From Bacteroidia bacterium (GTDB taxonomy: Bacteria; Bacteroidota; Bacteroidia; J057): a stretch of 64,000 nucleotides of DNA. A model generated the notes under the pieces. That model saw only the letters and a program-made list of their open reading frames with translations, had not been told where the DNA came from and did not search any database. This document shows, piece by piece, positions 47,228 to 57,129 of this stretch. A program made the translations under genes and the position numbers. The stretch is from positions 1 to 64,000 of the forward strand of contig JAUIGE010000023.1 in NCBI GenBank assembly GCA_030430205.1, in the 5' to 3' direction. The first letter of the stretch is position 1; each line of letters starts with the position of its first letter.

Positions 47228-48409
47228 CTAATGCGAGTGCCCCGGCACTGCCTCGCCCTTTTTGCTCTGAGCCATCAGATAGTAAGCCCCTTTGACCACG
47301 ACTTCAGCCTCTTCGCCGATAGGCTCCATGCTTTCTATGGCTACAAAGCCGCCGTCTTTCTGGCCCAAGATCACTTCAATCTGCCTGAAGTGTACTTCGC
47401 CCGCCATCGTATCTTCTTTGATGAAGATATAAGCCAACTGCCTGTCAAGGGCTATCGCCGCCTCTGGCAGGCAGAGGATCTGCTGTTGTGCCGTGCTGAT
47501 GCCCGCCTCTATATACATGCCCGGCAGAAGTTTTACTTCTGACCTGACAGGCGTAGCCATCACCTTGAGGCTTCGATCCTGGCTTTCCAGCATCTGGTCC
47601 AGGGCAAAAATTTCTGCCTCCATGATTTCCGTCGGACGATTGAGCAGATGAAAGCTGATCTTTTGTCCCTTTTTGACCCACTGAATATCTTTTTCAAATA
47701 CCTTGAGTTCCAGATAGGGTTGGCGGTTGTCCAGGATCACAAAGAGGCTTTGCATGGGCTCTACATAGGCACCCAGACTTGTCTGGATTTCATCTATATA
47801 GCCCGAAATCGGGCTTTTGACAGCGATGCGATCCGCGAAGCTGCTGTCATTGGGGCTGATGCCGTAGGCTTTGAGTTTGGCCGTGAGGCCGTGCTTGCGG
47901 GCCAGTGCCTGGGCCCGGTCTGAAGTGATCCGCTGAAATTGCTCTTTGGCGATGACACCATCGGCCAGCAATTCCTTTTGGCGCTCATATTCTTTTTCCA
48001 AAAAATACAATTGGCCTTCTGTTTCGCGCAGATCCTGCTGCAGATCTATGAGATCTGGATTTTGCAGGTAGGCGAGGGTGCTGCCCTGCTGCACAAAATC
48101 TCCGGGTTTCACCCGGATGCTCAGTATCCTGCCCGCCAGCAAAGCGCTGGCCTGTGCCTGCTGCTGCGGCAGCAGGGCCACCGTGCCATTTACCTTCAGC
48201 CTGCTGTGCATGCTGCGTTTTTCCAGCTTTCCATAGGCAAGGCCTATTTTGCCTATCTGGATGTCGGTGAGGGCGATTTCGCCCACATGATCTTCACCGG
48301 CATGGGCCGAGTGGTCATGTCCGGCATGACTGTCCACAACAGTAGGAGAACAGGAGGCCAGGAGGCCTGTCAGTATGGCAATGCCAATAAGGCTTTGATA
48401 TATATTCAT
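47228..48409 (-). CDS. Heavy-metal RND efflux periplasmic adaptor (CusB/CzcB-like)
   Basis: A 393-residue membrane-fusion protein linking the RND pump to an outer-membrane channel. Lipoprotein signal LTGLLASC (residues ~14-21), then a His/Asp-rich segment HAGHDHSAHAGEDH suited to metal binding, then the adaptor core (VNGTVALLPQQQAQASALLAGRI, lipoyl-like SPISGYIDEI, coiled-coil helices) and a His-containing tail (PGHSH). The His-rich N-terminus suggests Cu, Zn or similar cargo. It overlaps the pump gene by 4 bp (ATGA), indicating coupled translation. Confidence 0.92.
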   Translation of the reverse strand: MNIYQSLIGIAILTGLLASCSPTVVDSHAGHDHSAHAGEDHVGEIALTDIQIGKIGLAYGKLEKRSMHSRLKVNGTVALLPQQQAQASALLAGRILSIRVKPGDFVQQGSTLAYLQNPDLIDLQQDLRETEGQLYFLEKEYERQKELLADGVIAKEQFQRITSDRAQALARKHGLTAKLKAYGISPNDSSFADRIAVKSPISGYIDEIQTSLGAYVEPMQSLFVILDNRQPYLELKVFEKDIQWVKKGQKISFHLLNRPTEIMEAEIFALDQMLESQDRSLKVMATPVRSEVKLLPGMYIEAGISTAQQQILCLPEAAIALDRQLAYIFIKEDTMAGEVHFRQIEVILGQKDGGFVAIESMEPIGEEAEVVVKGAYYLMAQSKKGEAVPGHSH

Positions 48410-51400
48410 CGTTTCGATTTTTCAGAGTAAAAGTATAGAATAGGCAAAATCACCAAAGTCAAAAAAGTGGCTGTAATCAGCCCGCCAATCACCACCGTCG
48501 CCAGGGGCTGCTGTACCTCTGCCCCCGGTGCATGGGAGATAGCCATGGGCAGGAAGCCCAGGGAAGCTACCAAAGCGGTCATCAATACTGGCCGCATGCG
48601 TATCTGGGTGCCGGTATGTATCCGGCTAAGCAAGTCCTTGTTCCCCTCCTTTTTCAATTGGTTGAAATAGGCAATCAGCACGATGCCGTTGAGCACTGCC
48701 ACGCCAAAAAGGGCGATAAAGCCCACACCAGCCGATATGCTGAATGGCATATCCCGAAGGTATAGGGCCCAGATGCCGCCGATGGCGGACATGGGGATGG
48801 CCGTAAATATCAGCGTAGCCTGTTTGAGGGAGCCAAAGGTGAAGTACAGCAAAACGAAGATGAGAAGCAGTGCCACCGGCACGGCGATCATCAGGCGCTT
48901 TTGGGCGCGTTCGAGGTTTTCGAATGCCCCACCATAGGTGACATAATAGCCGGAGGGCATGTCCAATTCCAATCTCAGGATGTCTTTGATTTCGGCCACC
49001 AGCGAAGCGATGTCCCGACCCCGGGCGTTGACGCCCAGGACGATGCGGCGCTGCGTATTGTCGCGCGAGATTTGCGCTGGACCTTCTTCAAAGCCTATGC
49101 TTGCGAGCTCTGACATGGGGATTTGCTGCCCATTGGGCAGGGGGATGAAGATGTTTTCCAGGTCTTCGATGCTTTTTCGAAAACTGCTATCCAGGCGCAG
49201 CACGATGTCAAATCGCCTTTCGCCCTCATAGAGCACTCCGGCGGTTTCTCCCGCAAAAGCTCCCCTCAATATGCGGTTGAGCATCTGGATATTGAGGCCG
49301 TACTGAGCGATTTTTTTGCGGTCGTAAACGACCTGCATCTGCTGCAATCCTGCCGTTGGCTCCACCTGCACCTCATTGATGCCTTGCACGCCTTCGATAA
49401 GGCTTTTGGCCTGATTGGCTTTTTGTACCAAAATCCCCAGCTCTTCACCATATATTTTGATGGCAATATCCTGCCGGATGCCGGTCATCAGCTCATTGAA
49501 TCGCATCTGGATTGGTTGCGAAAATTCATAGGTGACGCCCGGGAAATGGTTCATGGCTTCATTCATTTTCTCGAAAAGCTCTTCTTTTGTCCGGGCGCTC
49601 GTCCATTCCTCTTTGGGTTTGAGGATAACAAAAATGTCCCCTGCTTCCAGGGGCATGATATCCACAGGGATCTCTGAAGTGCCGATTTTGGTGACGACCT
49701 TTTCTACTTCGGGGAAGTTATTGAGCAAAATCTTTTGAAGCTCAGCCGAGACTTCGATGCCCTGAGAGAGTGAGCTGCCTGTCGGCAGGATTTGATGCAG
49801 GGCGAAATCGCCCTCTTCAAGTGTTGGAATGAATTCCGCGCCCATTTTATCCAAAGTCCAAAGACTCAATCCAAAGATGGCCAGCGTGGCAAGGAGGAAA
49901 AAGAGCTTGAGTCTGAGTGCAAGATGGAGTACAGGGCTATACAGGCGCTGGAAAAAGGCGATGATTTTATCTGCAAAATTCTTTTTATCCCGGATGTTTT
50001 TATTCAGAAAAAGCGCAGACATCATCGGGACATAGGTCATGGAAAGCAGCAGCGCGCCCAATATGGCGAAACCGACCGTCTGCGCCATCGGCTGGAACAT
50101 TTTGCCTTCTATGCCGGTCAGGAAGAGGATAGGCAAATACACGATCAGGATGATCACCTCGCCAAAAGCGGCTGCCGTGCGCGTACGGGATGCCGAGGCA
50201 TATACTTCCCCATCCATCTCAGCCTGGCTGAGTTTTTTGCCGCTATTGCCCGATCGCAGATGGTGCAGCGTGGCCTCCACGATGATCACCGCCCCATCTA
50301 CAATGAGGCCAAAATCTATGGCCCCCAGGCTCATCAGGTTGGCAGATACGCCAAAAACCCGCATCATGGAGACGGCAAACAACATCGCCAGAGGGATGAC
50401 GGACGCCACGATCAGGCCTGCCCTGAGGTTGCCCAGCAACAAAACCAGCACAAAAATCACAATCAGCCCTCCTTCTGTCAGGTTGGTCAATACGGTGCGA
50501 GTCGTGCTGTTGATGAGCTTGGAGCGATCCAGATAAGGCTCCAGCCTTACGCCCACCGGCAAAGCCGCCTCTATCTGCGCAATGCGCTCTTTGACCGCTT
50601 TGATCACTGTGGCAGAGTTTTCTCCCTTCAGCATCATCACCTGCCCGCTGACGACCTCCCCTTTGCCATCCATGGTTACAGCCCCAAATCGAGGCGCAAA
50701 ACCCAGCTTGACTTCGGCTATGTCTTTCAGCAAAATGGGCGTGCCGCTTTCGTTTTTGACCACGATCTGCTCCATCTCCGCTTTGTTTTTCAACAAGCCT
50801 TCCCCCCGGATAAAGTAGGTATAAGGTTTTTTTTCGATATAAGAACCGCCCGTATTTTCATTGTTCTGGCTTACCGCAGTAAAGACGTCTAAAAAGCTGA
50901 TGCCCATGCTGTTAAGCTTATTGGGATCAAGAGCTATTTCATACTGCTTGAGTAGGCCGCCGGTGCTGTTTACCTCGATGACGCCATCGATCCCCACAAG
51001 CTGGCGCTTGACGACCCAATCCTGAATGGAACGCAGTTCCATGGGACCGTATTTGTCTTCAAAGCCTTCGGCTGCCTGAAGGGTGTACAGGTAAATTTCA
51101 CCTAAACCCGTGCTGAGCGGCCCCATAAAAGGCAATCCCAGCTCTTCGGGGATGTTCTCTTTTGCTGCCTGAATGCGCTCATTGACAAGCTGGCGCGCCA
51201 GGTAGATGTCCATGTCTTCTTCAAAGACAAGGGTAATGACCGAGAGGCCAAAGCGCGAAATCGAGCGTATCTGCACCAATTGGGGCAGAAAGCCCAATTC
51301 CATTTCCAATGGAAAAGTGATAAACTGCTCCACTTCCTGCGCACTCAGCGCAGGGGAAGAAGTGATCACCTGGATCTGATTATCGGTGATATCAGGCACC

Positions 51401-51513
51401 GCATCTATCGGCAGCTGGCTGGCGGAGTAGACCCCCCAGCCCATCAGGGCAGCCATTAGCATGCCGATAATGAGTTTGTTTTGTATAGAAAAACGAATGA
51501 TTGAATTAATCAT
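48406..51513 (-). CDS. Heavy-metal RND efflux pump (CusA/CzcA family)
   Basis: A 1035-residue inner-membrane proton-driven exporter of the HME-RND class. Twelve membrane helices in the classical 1+5+1+5 pattern with two large periplasmic loops are apparent. Family signatures include SQLPIDAVPDITDNQIQV at the N-terminus and GAIDFGLIVDGAVIIVEA in the first helix bundle. Length is normal. The metal cannot be fixed from sequence, although the His-rich adaptor hints at Cu/Zn-like ions. No outer-membrane (CzcC/TolC-like) gene is adjacent. A nine-copy heptamer array lies 13 bases upstream of the ATG. Confidence 0.95.
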   Translation of the reverse strand: MINSIIRFSIQNKLIIGMLMAALMGWGVYSASQLPIDAVPDITDNQIQVITSSPALSAQEVEQFITFPLEMELGFLPQLVQIRSISRFGLSVITLVFEEDMDIYLARQLVNERIQAAKENIPEELGLPFMGPLSTGLGEIYLYTLQAAEGFEDKYGPMELRSIQDWVVKRQLVGIDGVIEVNSTGGLLKQYEIALDPNKLNSMGISFLDVFTAVSQNNENTGGSYIEKKPYTYFIRGEGLLKNKAEMEQIVVKNESGTPILLKDIAEVKLGFAPRFGAVTMDGKGEVVSGQVMMLKGENSATVIKAVKERIAQIEAALPVGVRLEPYLDRSKLINSTTRTVLTNLTEGGLIVIFVLVLLLGNLRAGLIVASVIPLAMLFAVSMMRVFGVSANLMSLGAIDFGLIVDGAVIIVEATLHHLRSGNSGKKLSQAEMDGEVYASASRTRTAAAFGEVIILIVYLPILFLTGIEGKMFQPMAQTVGFAILGALLLSMTYVPMMSALFLNKNIRDKKNFADKIIAFFQRLYSPVLHLALRLKLFFLLATLAIFGLSLWTLDKMGAEFIPTLEEGDFALHQILPTGSSLSQGIEVSAELQKILLNNFPEVEKVVTKIGTSEIPVDIMPLEAGDIFVILKPKEEWTSARTKEELFEKMNEAMNHFPGVTYEFSQPIQMRFNELMTGIRQDIAIKIYGEELGILVQKANQAKSLIEGVQGINEVQVEPTAGLQQMQVVYDRKKIAQYGLNIQMLNRILRGAFAGETAGVLYEGERRFDIVLRLDSSFRKSIEDLENIFIPLPNGQQIPMSELASIGFEEGPAQISRDNTQRRIVLGVNARGRDIASLVAEIKDILRLELDMPSGYYVTYGGAFENLERAQKRLMIAVPVALLLIFVLLYFTFGSLKQATLIFTAIPMSAIGGIWALYLRDMPFSISAGVGFIALFGVAVLNGIVLIAYFNQLKKEGNKDLLSRIHTGTQIRMRPVLMTALVASLGFLPMAISHAPGAEVQQPLATVVIGGLITATFLTLVILPILYFYSEKSKR

Positions 51514-51526
51514 GGGGAATGGTTCC

Positions 51527-51592
51527 GGGTTTCGGGTTTCGGGTTTCGGGTTTCGAGTTTCGAGTTTCGGGTTTCGAGTTTCGAGTTTCGGG
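51527..51592. repeat. Nine-copy heptanucleotide tandem array GGGTTTC/GAGTTTC
   Basis: Nine consecutive 7-base units (five GGGTTTC, four GAGTTTC, plus a final GGG) sit in the 5' region of the RND pump gene, 13 bases before its start codon. Copy-number change would alter promoter/RBS spacing. An open frame reading through it (51510-51725) has repetitive protein and is not called. Confidence 0.95.
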
Positions 51593-51633
51593 AAATGAAA
51601 ACGCAGTATGCGTTTTTGATATGTGGGATTAAA

Positions 51634-52041
51634 TCAGACAGCCGGTGGCTGAAAGACTCCGGGCAGGTAGCCCGCGAGGGGAGAGGCTGATTCCAAAGCA
51701 GGCGCTTTGGAAGAAAAAGGGCCAAGGTCCAGAGAAGGTGTCTGGAAATTCAGGGAAAGGCAAAAGGAAACCACGGTATTGATGCCGTTGAGTGGCATGT
51801 CCTGATGGCAGTCTTTGTGCTCGGTATCCTTGGGCCCTTCAAAATCTATGAAATGCTCATAGAGAAATAAAGCAAATGAACAGGCTTCGCCTTCTTCTGC
51901 GGCTTCCTCCACATGGTGGAGGTAGTGTGCCCTGAGTGTACCCAGCCGTGTGAGCTGGCTGAAGTCCATATTGGGCAGCAGGCTACCCAGGAGGAGGTAG
52001 CAGCTAAGCAAAAGGGTGATATGTCTGTAGGCCAGCTTCAC
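51634..52041 (-). CDS. Small exported protein upstream of the RND pump
   Basis: A 135-residue protein of no recognised family. A signal peptide (residues ~1-22, LLLSCYLLLGSLLP) suggests periplasmic or lipid-anchored location (Cys present in the hydrophobic core). The body contains HYLHHVEEAAEEGEAC and HKDCHQD, His/Cys/acidic clusters that could bind metal, which fits its place just upstream of the efflux genes on the same strand. Start codon is GTG 52041. A TAACTTTG -7 box ends four bases before it, so a leaderless transcript is possible. Function is inferred only from context. Confidence 0.65.
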   Translation of the reverse strand: MKLAYRHITLLLSCYLLLGSLLPNMDFSQLTRLGTLRAHYLHHVEEAAEEGEACSFALFLYEHFIDFEGPKDTEHKDCHQDMPLNGINTVVSFCLSLNFQTPSLDLGPFSSKAPALESASPLAGYLPGVFQPPAV

Positions 52042-52045
52042 AAAG

Positions 52046-52053
52046 CAAAGTTA
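52046..52053 (-). promoter_or_regulatory. Candidate -7 box abutting a GTG start
   Basis: TAACTTTG on the minus strand matches TAnnTTTG and is separated by four bases (CTTT) from the GTG start of the small exported protein, the same geometry as at 34126-34133. Confidence 0.35.
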
Positions 52054-52109
52054 ATGGATTCGTTTACAAATCTTTATATTCAAGTAATTTTTTATCAAAA
52101 TGATGTTAT

Positions 52110-55100
52110 ATGAATTGGAAGGATGTCAAATCCCCGGAAGAGCTGGCGGCTTTTTCAGATGAAAAAATATTCGAACAGATAGCTGGAGCCTGTCACACCA
52201 TTCAAAAAGCTCCGCAGGCTCCCCTCCATTCAGATGATGTCATTCTGCTTTGTATTGTCAAAAATGGAGCAAGCTATCTCCCTGCTTTTCTGGCGCATTA
52301 CCAAAAAATTGGGATAAAGCATTTTTGCTTTTTGGATAACGGATCAGAGGATGAAACCTTAAACATTTTGAGCGAATTTGAGCAGGCATCCGTTTTTCAA
52401 TGCGACTTGCCTTATAAAGTCTATTATCAGGCATTTAAACGCTTTCTCGTAGCGCGATTTGGGCAGCAGCAATGGACTCTGGTCGTGGATATAGACGAAT
52501 TTTTTGATTATCCCTTCTCGCCTTTTTTTCCGCTGCCTCAACTCATCAGCTACCTCAACCAAAACGCCTACGATACGGTGGTTACCCAAATGCTGGATAT
52601 GTTTAGTCAGGAAGAGGTAGGTAAAAAGGAAGGCAAGGACTTTCGCAAACATCATCGCTTTTATGACATTTCACAGCTTGTTCGCGCTCCCTACCAGTTG
52701 AAAAATAAGGTGAGCAAGCCCGCTATCCCATTTATGCTGGGAGGGCTTCGCAAAATGGCTTTTGGCCTGGATAAAGTGTATTTAACCAAACATGCCCTTT
52801 TTAAAAAACATGAGGGGCTCACGCTCACGCATGAACATTGGGTTGAGGGCGGCATGCTGGCCGATTTTTCAGCGGTTTTATACCACTACAAATTTCTGGA
52901 TCACTTCCCGGCATACGTAAAGGATGCCGTGGCCAAAGGCTACCACGCAGGCAATTCTTATGAATACAAACATTACCAGAAGCGATTGAAGGAAAATAAA
53001 AAATTAAAGCTGTATACTGATACAGCAGAAGAGTTGACCCATGTCAATCAACTGATTCATACCCAATTTTTACATATATCTCCTGAATATATAACTGCCG
53101 TGAGTAACTATGTTCAAAGCCTTGATTCAGCAGCAAAAAACCGCATGACGGTGGTTACGGCAAGTGATGACGCCTATGCCGTGCCGCTGCAAGCCATGCT
53201 GTTTTCGCTTTTGGAAAACAGAGAAAGCCAAAGGCCTCTGGATGTCTTTGTGATCAGCAATGATCTTTCAGCCAGAAATAAGGCCATATTGAATGAGCTA
53301 TTTGCTTCCTATATAGCTGCAAATCTGCACTTTTTAAGCCTGGATGAAAGCTACTTTCACCACCTGCCCACCAACTCTGATTACATCAGCGCGGTGACCT
53401 ATTATCGCTTCGCGATCCCGGATTTGTTGGACAAGGCCGCCCAAAAGGTGCTTTATCTGGACTGTGATATGATCATCCGGGATGATATCAGCAAGTTGTG
53501 GGATACAGACCTGAAGGGGAAAATATGCGGAGGGGTATCTGAGCGATTTGCCAAAGAAGCAGAGCAGCCCTGGGATAAAAATAAGCTGCGAAAAATGCAG
53601 CTCCCATTGGATGGGGACTATTTTAATGCGGGCGTATTGTTGATCAATCTCGAAAAATGGCGGAGCCAGGGCATCAGCGAGGCATGCATCCGCCTGATGA
53701 TCGATCATCCCGAAAGGATCTCCCTGGATGATCAGGATGCCATGAATATCATCCTGAAAGCCGATTGGTTTCCCCTCCCTCACCGGTGGAATATCACCAC
53801 CTATTGGTTCCAGGATTTTGTAAAAAACGCCTTGAAAAACAAAACCATCTACCAGGCGGCGCTCAATCCGGCAATAACCCACTTTACGAGCCGCCAAAAG
53901 CCCTGGAAACTGGATGAATACCATGACCGGCGGGATGATTTCAGAGTGTATTGGCAACGCTTTTCTGAGAAGCGATTTTTCGCTTTGCGCGAAGAAGCAA
54001 AAAATATAAGGGAAGGGATTTCCCTTATCACTATTTGTCATGCTGACAATATGACTTTCCTGCCCAAAGCACTCGCCAATTGGCAGAGCTATGCCCCAAT
54101 TGATGAAATCATATTGGTGGACATAAGTCCGGATAATGCAGTTACAAACTGCCTGTCTGAAATGGATTCAGCTAAGATCATACATATCAAAATGCAGGGA
54201 AATAGCGACCTCACGGAAGGGCTTTTGCTCAACCTGGGATTGCGCATGAGTAGCAGGGACAAAATCCTGAAAATGGATCCGGATTGCCTTATTTATGACC
54301 TTTTCTTTGAAAATCAGCAATTGTCAGAAAATTGTTTTTTCAGCATGTATGCCTGGAGAGACTGGTTTTTGAAAACGGATTGTATCAACAATTTCTTTTA
54401 TATCTACCGCAAAGACCTGCTTGCCATCAATGGATTTCACGAAGCTTTGGAGGGCGCTGAGGCCAGCTGGTATGCATTCCATCAATTGAAACTGATTCAG
54501 AAATCCGCCCAAACGATTCACTACAATAGCATCTATTGTATGTCGAAAGAAAGGACTTTGTTGGCCGATTTTCAGCCCTTGCCAGGTATATCTTTTCCCC
54601 CTTTGTCTTTTGAAGAAAAGAAAGAACTCCTCCAACTGAAGATGGAACATATAAGCAGGCTGAGGCCCTGGAACCTTATCAGTCAGTTTGCCCCATTGGC
54701 TGTGAGCTATCAACAAAATCAATGGCAAGTAAGCCTTGCCGAGCCTCCTCATGCTCCCTCCTTTCCCAGGGCCCAATTGACCCGGGAAGTCTTTGCCTCC
54801 TGGCTCCTGACTTTTTTCCCGGGAGCGGGCAGATATGAAAGTTGGCTGAGAGAAGCGGAGCCGGTATCGCTGAGCAAAGAGCTTTTCCAGGTTCAAAAGC
54901 TTGCTCAATTGCTACTCGCTGAGGGAAGGCTTGGGCCAGCATCAGCTGCCACGATGAGAGGCCCAACCTCTTTTCGGGAAGCAGAACTCAAAAAGCAACT
55001 GGATGCCATCCACCATTCTTATTCCTGGAAAATAGGAAGCCGGATCATGCGGATCATTTATGGTGCTGTCGGTTGGCTTCCTTTTGTCAAAAAGAGGGGA

Positions 55101-55130
55101 GGGAAAAAGGCAAGCCCCCCATCCACCTGA
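52110..55130 (+). CDS. Triple glycosyltransferase
   Basis: A 1006-residue cytoplasmic enzyme with three glycosyltransferase modules. Module 1 (~45-260) is a GT92-like/family-2 domain with VILLCIVKNGASYLPAFL and the acidic motif VVDIDEFFD (~127). Module 2 (~345-590) is GT8-like with MTVVTASDDAYAVPL and the DxD motif YLDCDMII (~449), as in lipopolysaccharide glucosyl/galactosyltransferases. Module 3 (~636-740) is GT2-like: ISLITICHADNMTFLP and KMDPDCLIYD. The tail (~960-990) LKKQLDAIHHSYSWKIGSR is a common GT C-terminal helix. It could add successive sugars to one acceptor. It starts the glycan cluster. Confidence 0.88.
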   Translation: MNWKDVKSPEELAAFSDEKIFEQIAGACHTIQKAPQAPLHSDDVILLCIVKNGASYLPAFLAHYQKIGIKHFCFLDNGSEDETLNILSEFEQASVFQCDLPYKVYYQAFKRFLVARFGQQQWTLVVDIDEFFDYPFSPFFPLPQLISYLNQNAYDTVVTQMLDMFSQEEVGKKEGKDFRKHHRFYDISQLVRAPYQLKNKVSKPAIPFMLGGLRKMAFGLDKVYLTKHALFKKHEGLTLTHEHWVEGGMLADFSAVLYHYKFLDHFPAYVKDAVAKGYHAGNSYEYKHYQKRLKENKKLKLYTDTAEELTHVNQLIHTQFLHISPEYITAVSNYVQSLDSAAKNRMTVVTASDDAYAVPLQAMLFSLLENRESQRPLDVFVISNDLSARNKAILNELFASYIAANLHFLSLDESYFHHLPTNSDYISAVTYYRFAIPDLLDKAAQKVLYLDCDMIIRDDISKLWDTDLKGKICGGVSERFAKEAEQPWDKNKLRKMQLPLDGDYFNAGVLLINLEKWRSQGISEACIRLMIDHPERISLDDQDAMNIILKADWFPLPHRWNITTYWFQDFVKNALKNKTIYQAALNPAITHFTSRQKPWKLDEYHDRRDDFRVYWQRFSEKRFFALREEAKNIREGISLITICHADNMTFLPKALANWQSYAPIDEIILVDISPDNAVTNCLSEMDSAKIIHIKMQGNSDLTEGLLLNLGLRMSSRDKILKMDPDCLIYDLFFENQQLSENCFFSMYAWRDWFLKTDCINNFFYIYRKDLLAINGFHEALEGAEASWYAFHQLKLIQKSAQTIHYNSIYCMSKERTLLADFQPLPGISFPPLSFEEKKELLQLKMEHISRLRPWNLISQFAPLAVSYQQNQWQVSLAEPPHAPSFPRAQLTREVFASWLLTFFPGAGRYESWLREAEPVSLSKELFQVQKLAQLLLAEGRLGPASAATMRGPTSFREAELKKQLDAIHHSYSWKIGSRIMRIIYGAVGWLPFVKKRGGKKASPPST

Positions 55131-55239
55131 CAGGCCAGGTCATTTTTCAGCTAACAGCATTTTCCAAATACTTCTTTCGGCCTTTCACAATGGCTGCGGT
55201 AAAAGTAGGCCATGGAAAACAGCACGACCGGAGGTAGAT

Positions 55240-57048
55240 ATGATCAAAATAATTATTTATTTGTTGAGGCATAAAGTGCATAATCAGATGAGAAAAGTAA
55301 AAAAAGCTAAGATTAAAAAGGTATTTGTCAATCTTTCAGTGAGTCTTTTTACCTTTTTTGTCATGTTTATCATTTATTTAATCATATTTTCTGCTTATAG
55401 GAAAAATTTGAATTTTTATGATGAGGTGCATCATGAATATCAAAAAAAGCTGGATTATGGCCCCTTGGCATATACTGATGTAGTCCAATTAGGAAAGGCC
55501 CAACATCACGAACATTGTCCCGCTACCTCCTATTTATATTACCCTCAAAAAAAACCGGCAGGAAAATTTCGGATAGGCATTTTTGGCTGTTCACGCACCT
55601 TTGGCATTGAGGCTCCCAAGGGATTTGATTTTCCTACACGTTTACAGCAAAAGTATGAAATGGCCGGAGAAGATGAGGTGGAAATTATCAACTTTGGTGT
55701 GGGATCTTATGGGATGGGAAGGGCATATTATTTATGGGATAAGCTGGGCAGATTGTATGATTTGGATGTTTGCATTTTCAATGTATCCCCCATTCATTTC
55801 GATAGAGATAACACTTTTGTATTTTATGATAATGAATATGGACCGATTTATGGGCGGTATATTATTCAGGAAGGTGCATTGAGTTACATACCGCTTGGGG
55901 GCAATTCCATACTTGAAAATTCTGAAATCTATCACAGCCCTTTTCAGCCTTTCCAATTCGTTCGATACGAATATAAAACGCCCGTTGCCTTAAGGGCCAT
56001 CCTGCCTAAAGGCAGAAAGTTGAAAAGAAACCCTTTCTATTATCATCCTGATCCAGCCAATGAATGGAAAGAGCTATATGCTGCATTTTTTGACAGCGTG
56101 GCAAAGTATAGCCCCTCATTTATTTTGATGATAGATAAGCCCGAATTGACCGCATTGGCAGAAAAGATGAAGACTGACAATATGCGAATCTTTCATTCCC
56201 ATGCAATGAAGACAACTTATTTTAACCAACCTTCTGTTTATCAGGCCATAAAGAGTCACCCGAGTAGCCTGGGTTATCAAATTATTGCTGAAGAATTGTA
56301 CCATTATTTGCATGATTCTACTTCGGTTCCTTTACCTTTTCTTCAATTTGCAGAGCTTAAGGAAAAGCATTCAGGAGCAGATTCTCCTCAGGCTGACATG
56401 CAAGGCTTGACAGATGCCTACCTGGCCATTGACAGCTTTCGATTGAGCGAATTGGTAGCATGGGACAAGGACGGAAATTCCGATCACCACAAATCAGGGA
56501 TTGATTTATCGCAAACAGAAGGCTTATTGGCATTTCCCATTCATAGTTGGTTTCGGTTTTTGCCTATCCCCAAAGTGCAGGAAGATTCAGCATCTTTGAC
56601 AGTCTCCTATAAGTTAGATGGAAAGCTCCATGAAGTACATTTGACGGAAGTGATATATCAGGCTGGCATTTTGGGAAGGATGAGAAAGCTGGAGAAAATC
56701 TATAAAATGGAGGGGCATAATCTGATGTTGAATGTAAAATGGAAGGTTCCTGTATTTGTTATTCGGACAAATAAGGTGGTTACGGAAGTCAGGTTAAAGT
56801 TGGGAGGCAAAGTGATTTTGACAGCTGAAAAGAAACAGAGAAAAGGAGAGGTTCATAATTTTAGCCTGCAGCCTGTTGCAGGTAGTTTTTTGTGTATGAA
56901 GGGAACGCTAAACCAAAAAGTCAGCATCCATGACTTACCCCAAAAAGGAACCCTTGACATGGTTTTGGCCGATAAAAGGGGAGCGTCCATCCGAATTCCC
57001 TATTTGTCTTTTTCGAAAGACTCTGTTTTGCTTGAGAGCCTGAAATAG
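55240..57048 (+). CDS. Membrane-anchored SGNH-hydrolase-like protein
   Basis: A 602-residue protein. One N-terminal membrane helix (residues ~30-52) follows a basic cytoplasmic segment, so the bulk is periplasmic. The middle resembles SGNH/AlgX-type domains: IGIFGCSRTFGIEAP (block I-like, with Ser), EIINFGVGSYGMGRAYYLWD (block II-like Gly) and a final HPSSLGYQIIAEELYHYL, the usual catalytic His position. The C-terminal ~200 residues are an unrecognised beta-rich domain. It may transfer or remove O-acyl groups on exported glycan. ATG 55240 has GGAGGTAG just upstream, unusually strong here; an earlier ATG at 55060 would overlap the preceding gene. Confidence 0.72.
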   Translation: MIKIIIYLLRHKVHNQMRKVKKAKIKKVFVNLSVSLFTFFVMFIIYLIIFSAYRKNLNFYDEVHHEYQKKLDYGPLAYTDVVQLGKAQHHEHCPATSYLYYPQKKPAGKFRIGIFGCSRTFGIEAPKGFDFPTRLQQKYEMAGEDEVEIINFGVGSYGMGRAYYLWDKLGRLYDLDVCIFNVSPIHFDRDNTFVFYDNEYGPIYGRYIIQEGALSYIPLGGNSILENSEIYHSPFQPFQFVRYEYKTPVALRAILPKGRKLKRNPFYYHPDPANEWKELYAAFFDSVAKYSPSFILMIDKPELTALAEKMKTDNMRIFHSHAMKTTYFNQPSVYQAIKSHPSSLGYQIIAEELYHYLHDSTSVPLPFLQFAELKEKHSGADSPQADMQGLTDAYLAIDSFRLSELVAWDKDGNSDHHKSGIDLSQTEGLLAFPIHSWFRFLPIPKVQEDSASLTVSYKLDGKLHEVHLTEVIYQAGILGRMRKLEKIYKMEGHNLMLNVKWKVPVFVIRTNKVVTEVRLKLGGKVILTAEKKQRKGEVHNFSLQPVAGSFLCMKGTLNQKVSIHDLPQKGTLDMVLADKRGASIRIPYLSFSKDSVLLESLK

Positions 57049-57129
57049 GTACCTATCGGGCTTCCTGGGGTAGCTTTTTCTTTCTTGCACGAATATTTTT
57101 TTCAAATTATCCTGAAAAGCATACATAAA

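Noticed and set aside
51510-51725. A 71-aa frame with a repeated SKLETRN tail
   Set aside because: The tail is translated heptamer array and the frame overlaps the real gene upstream.
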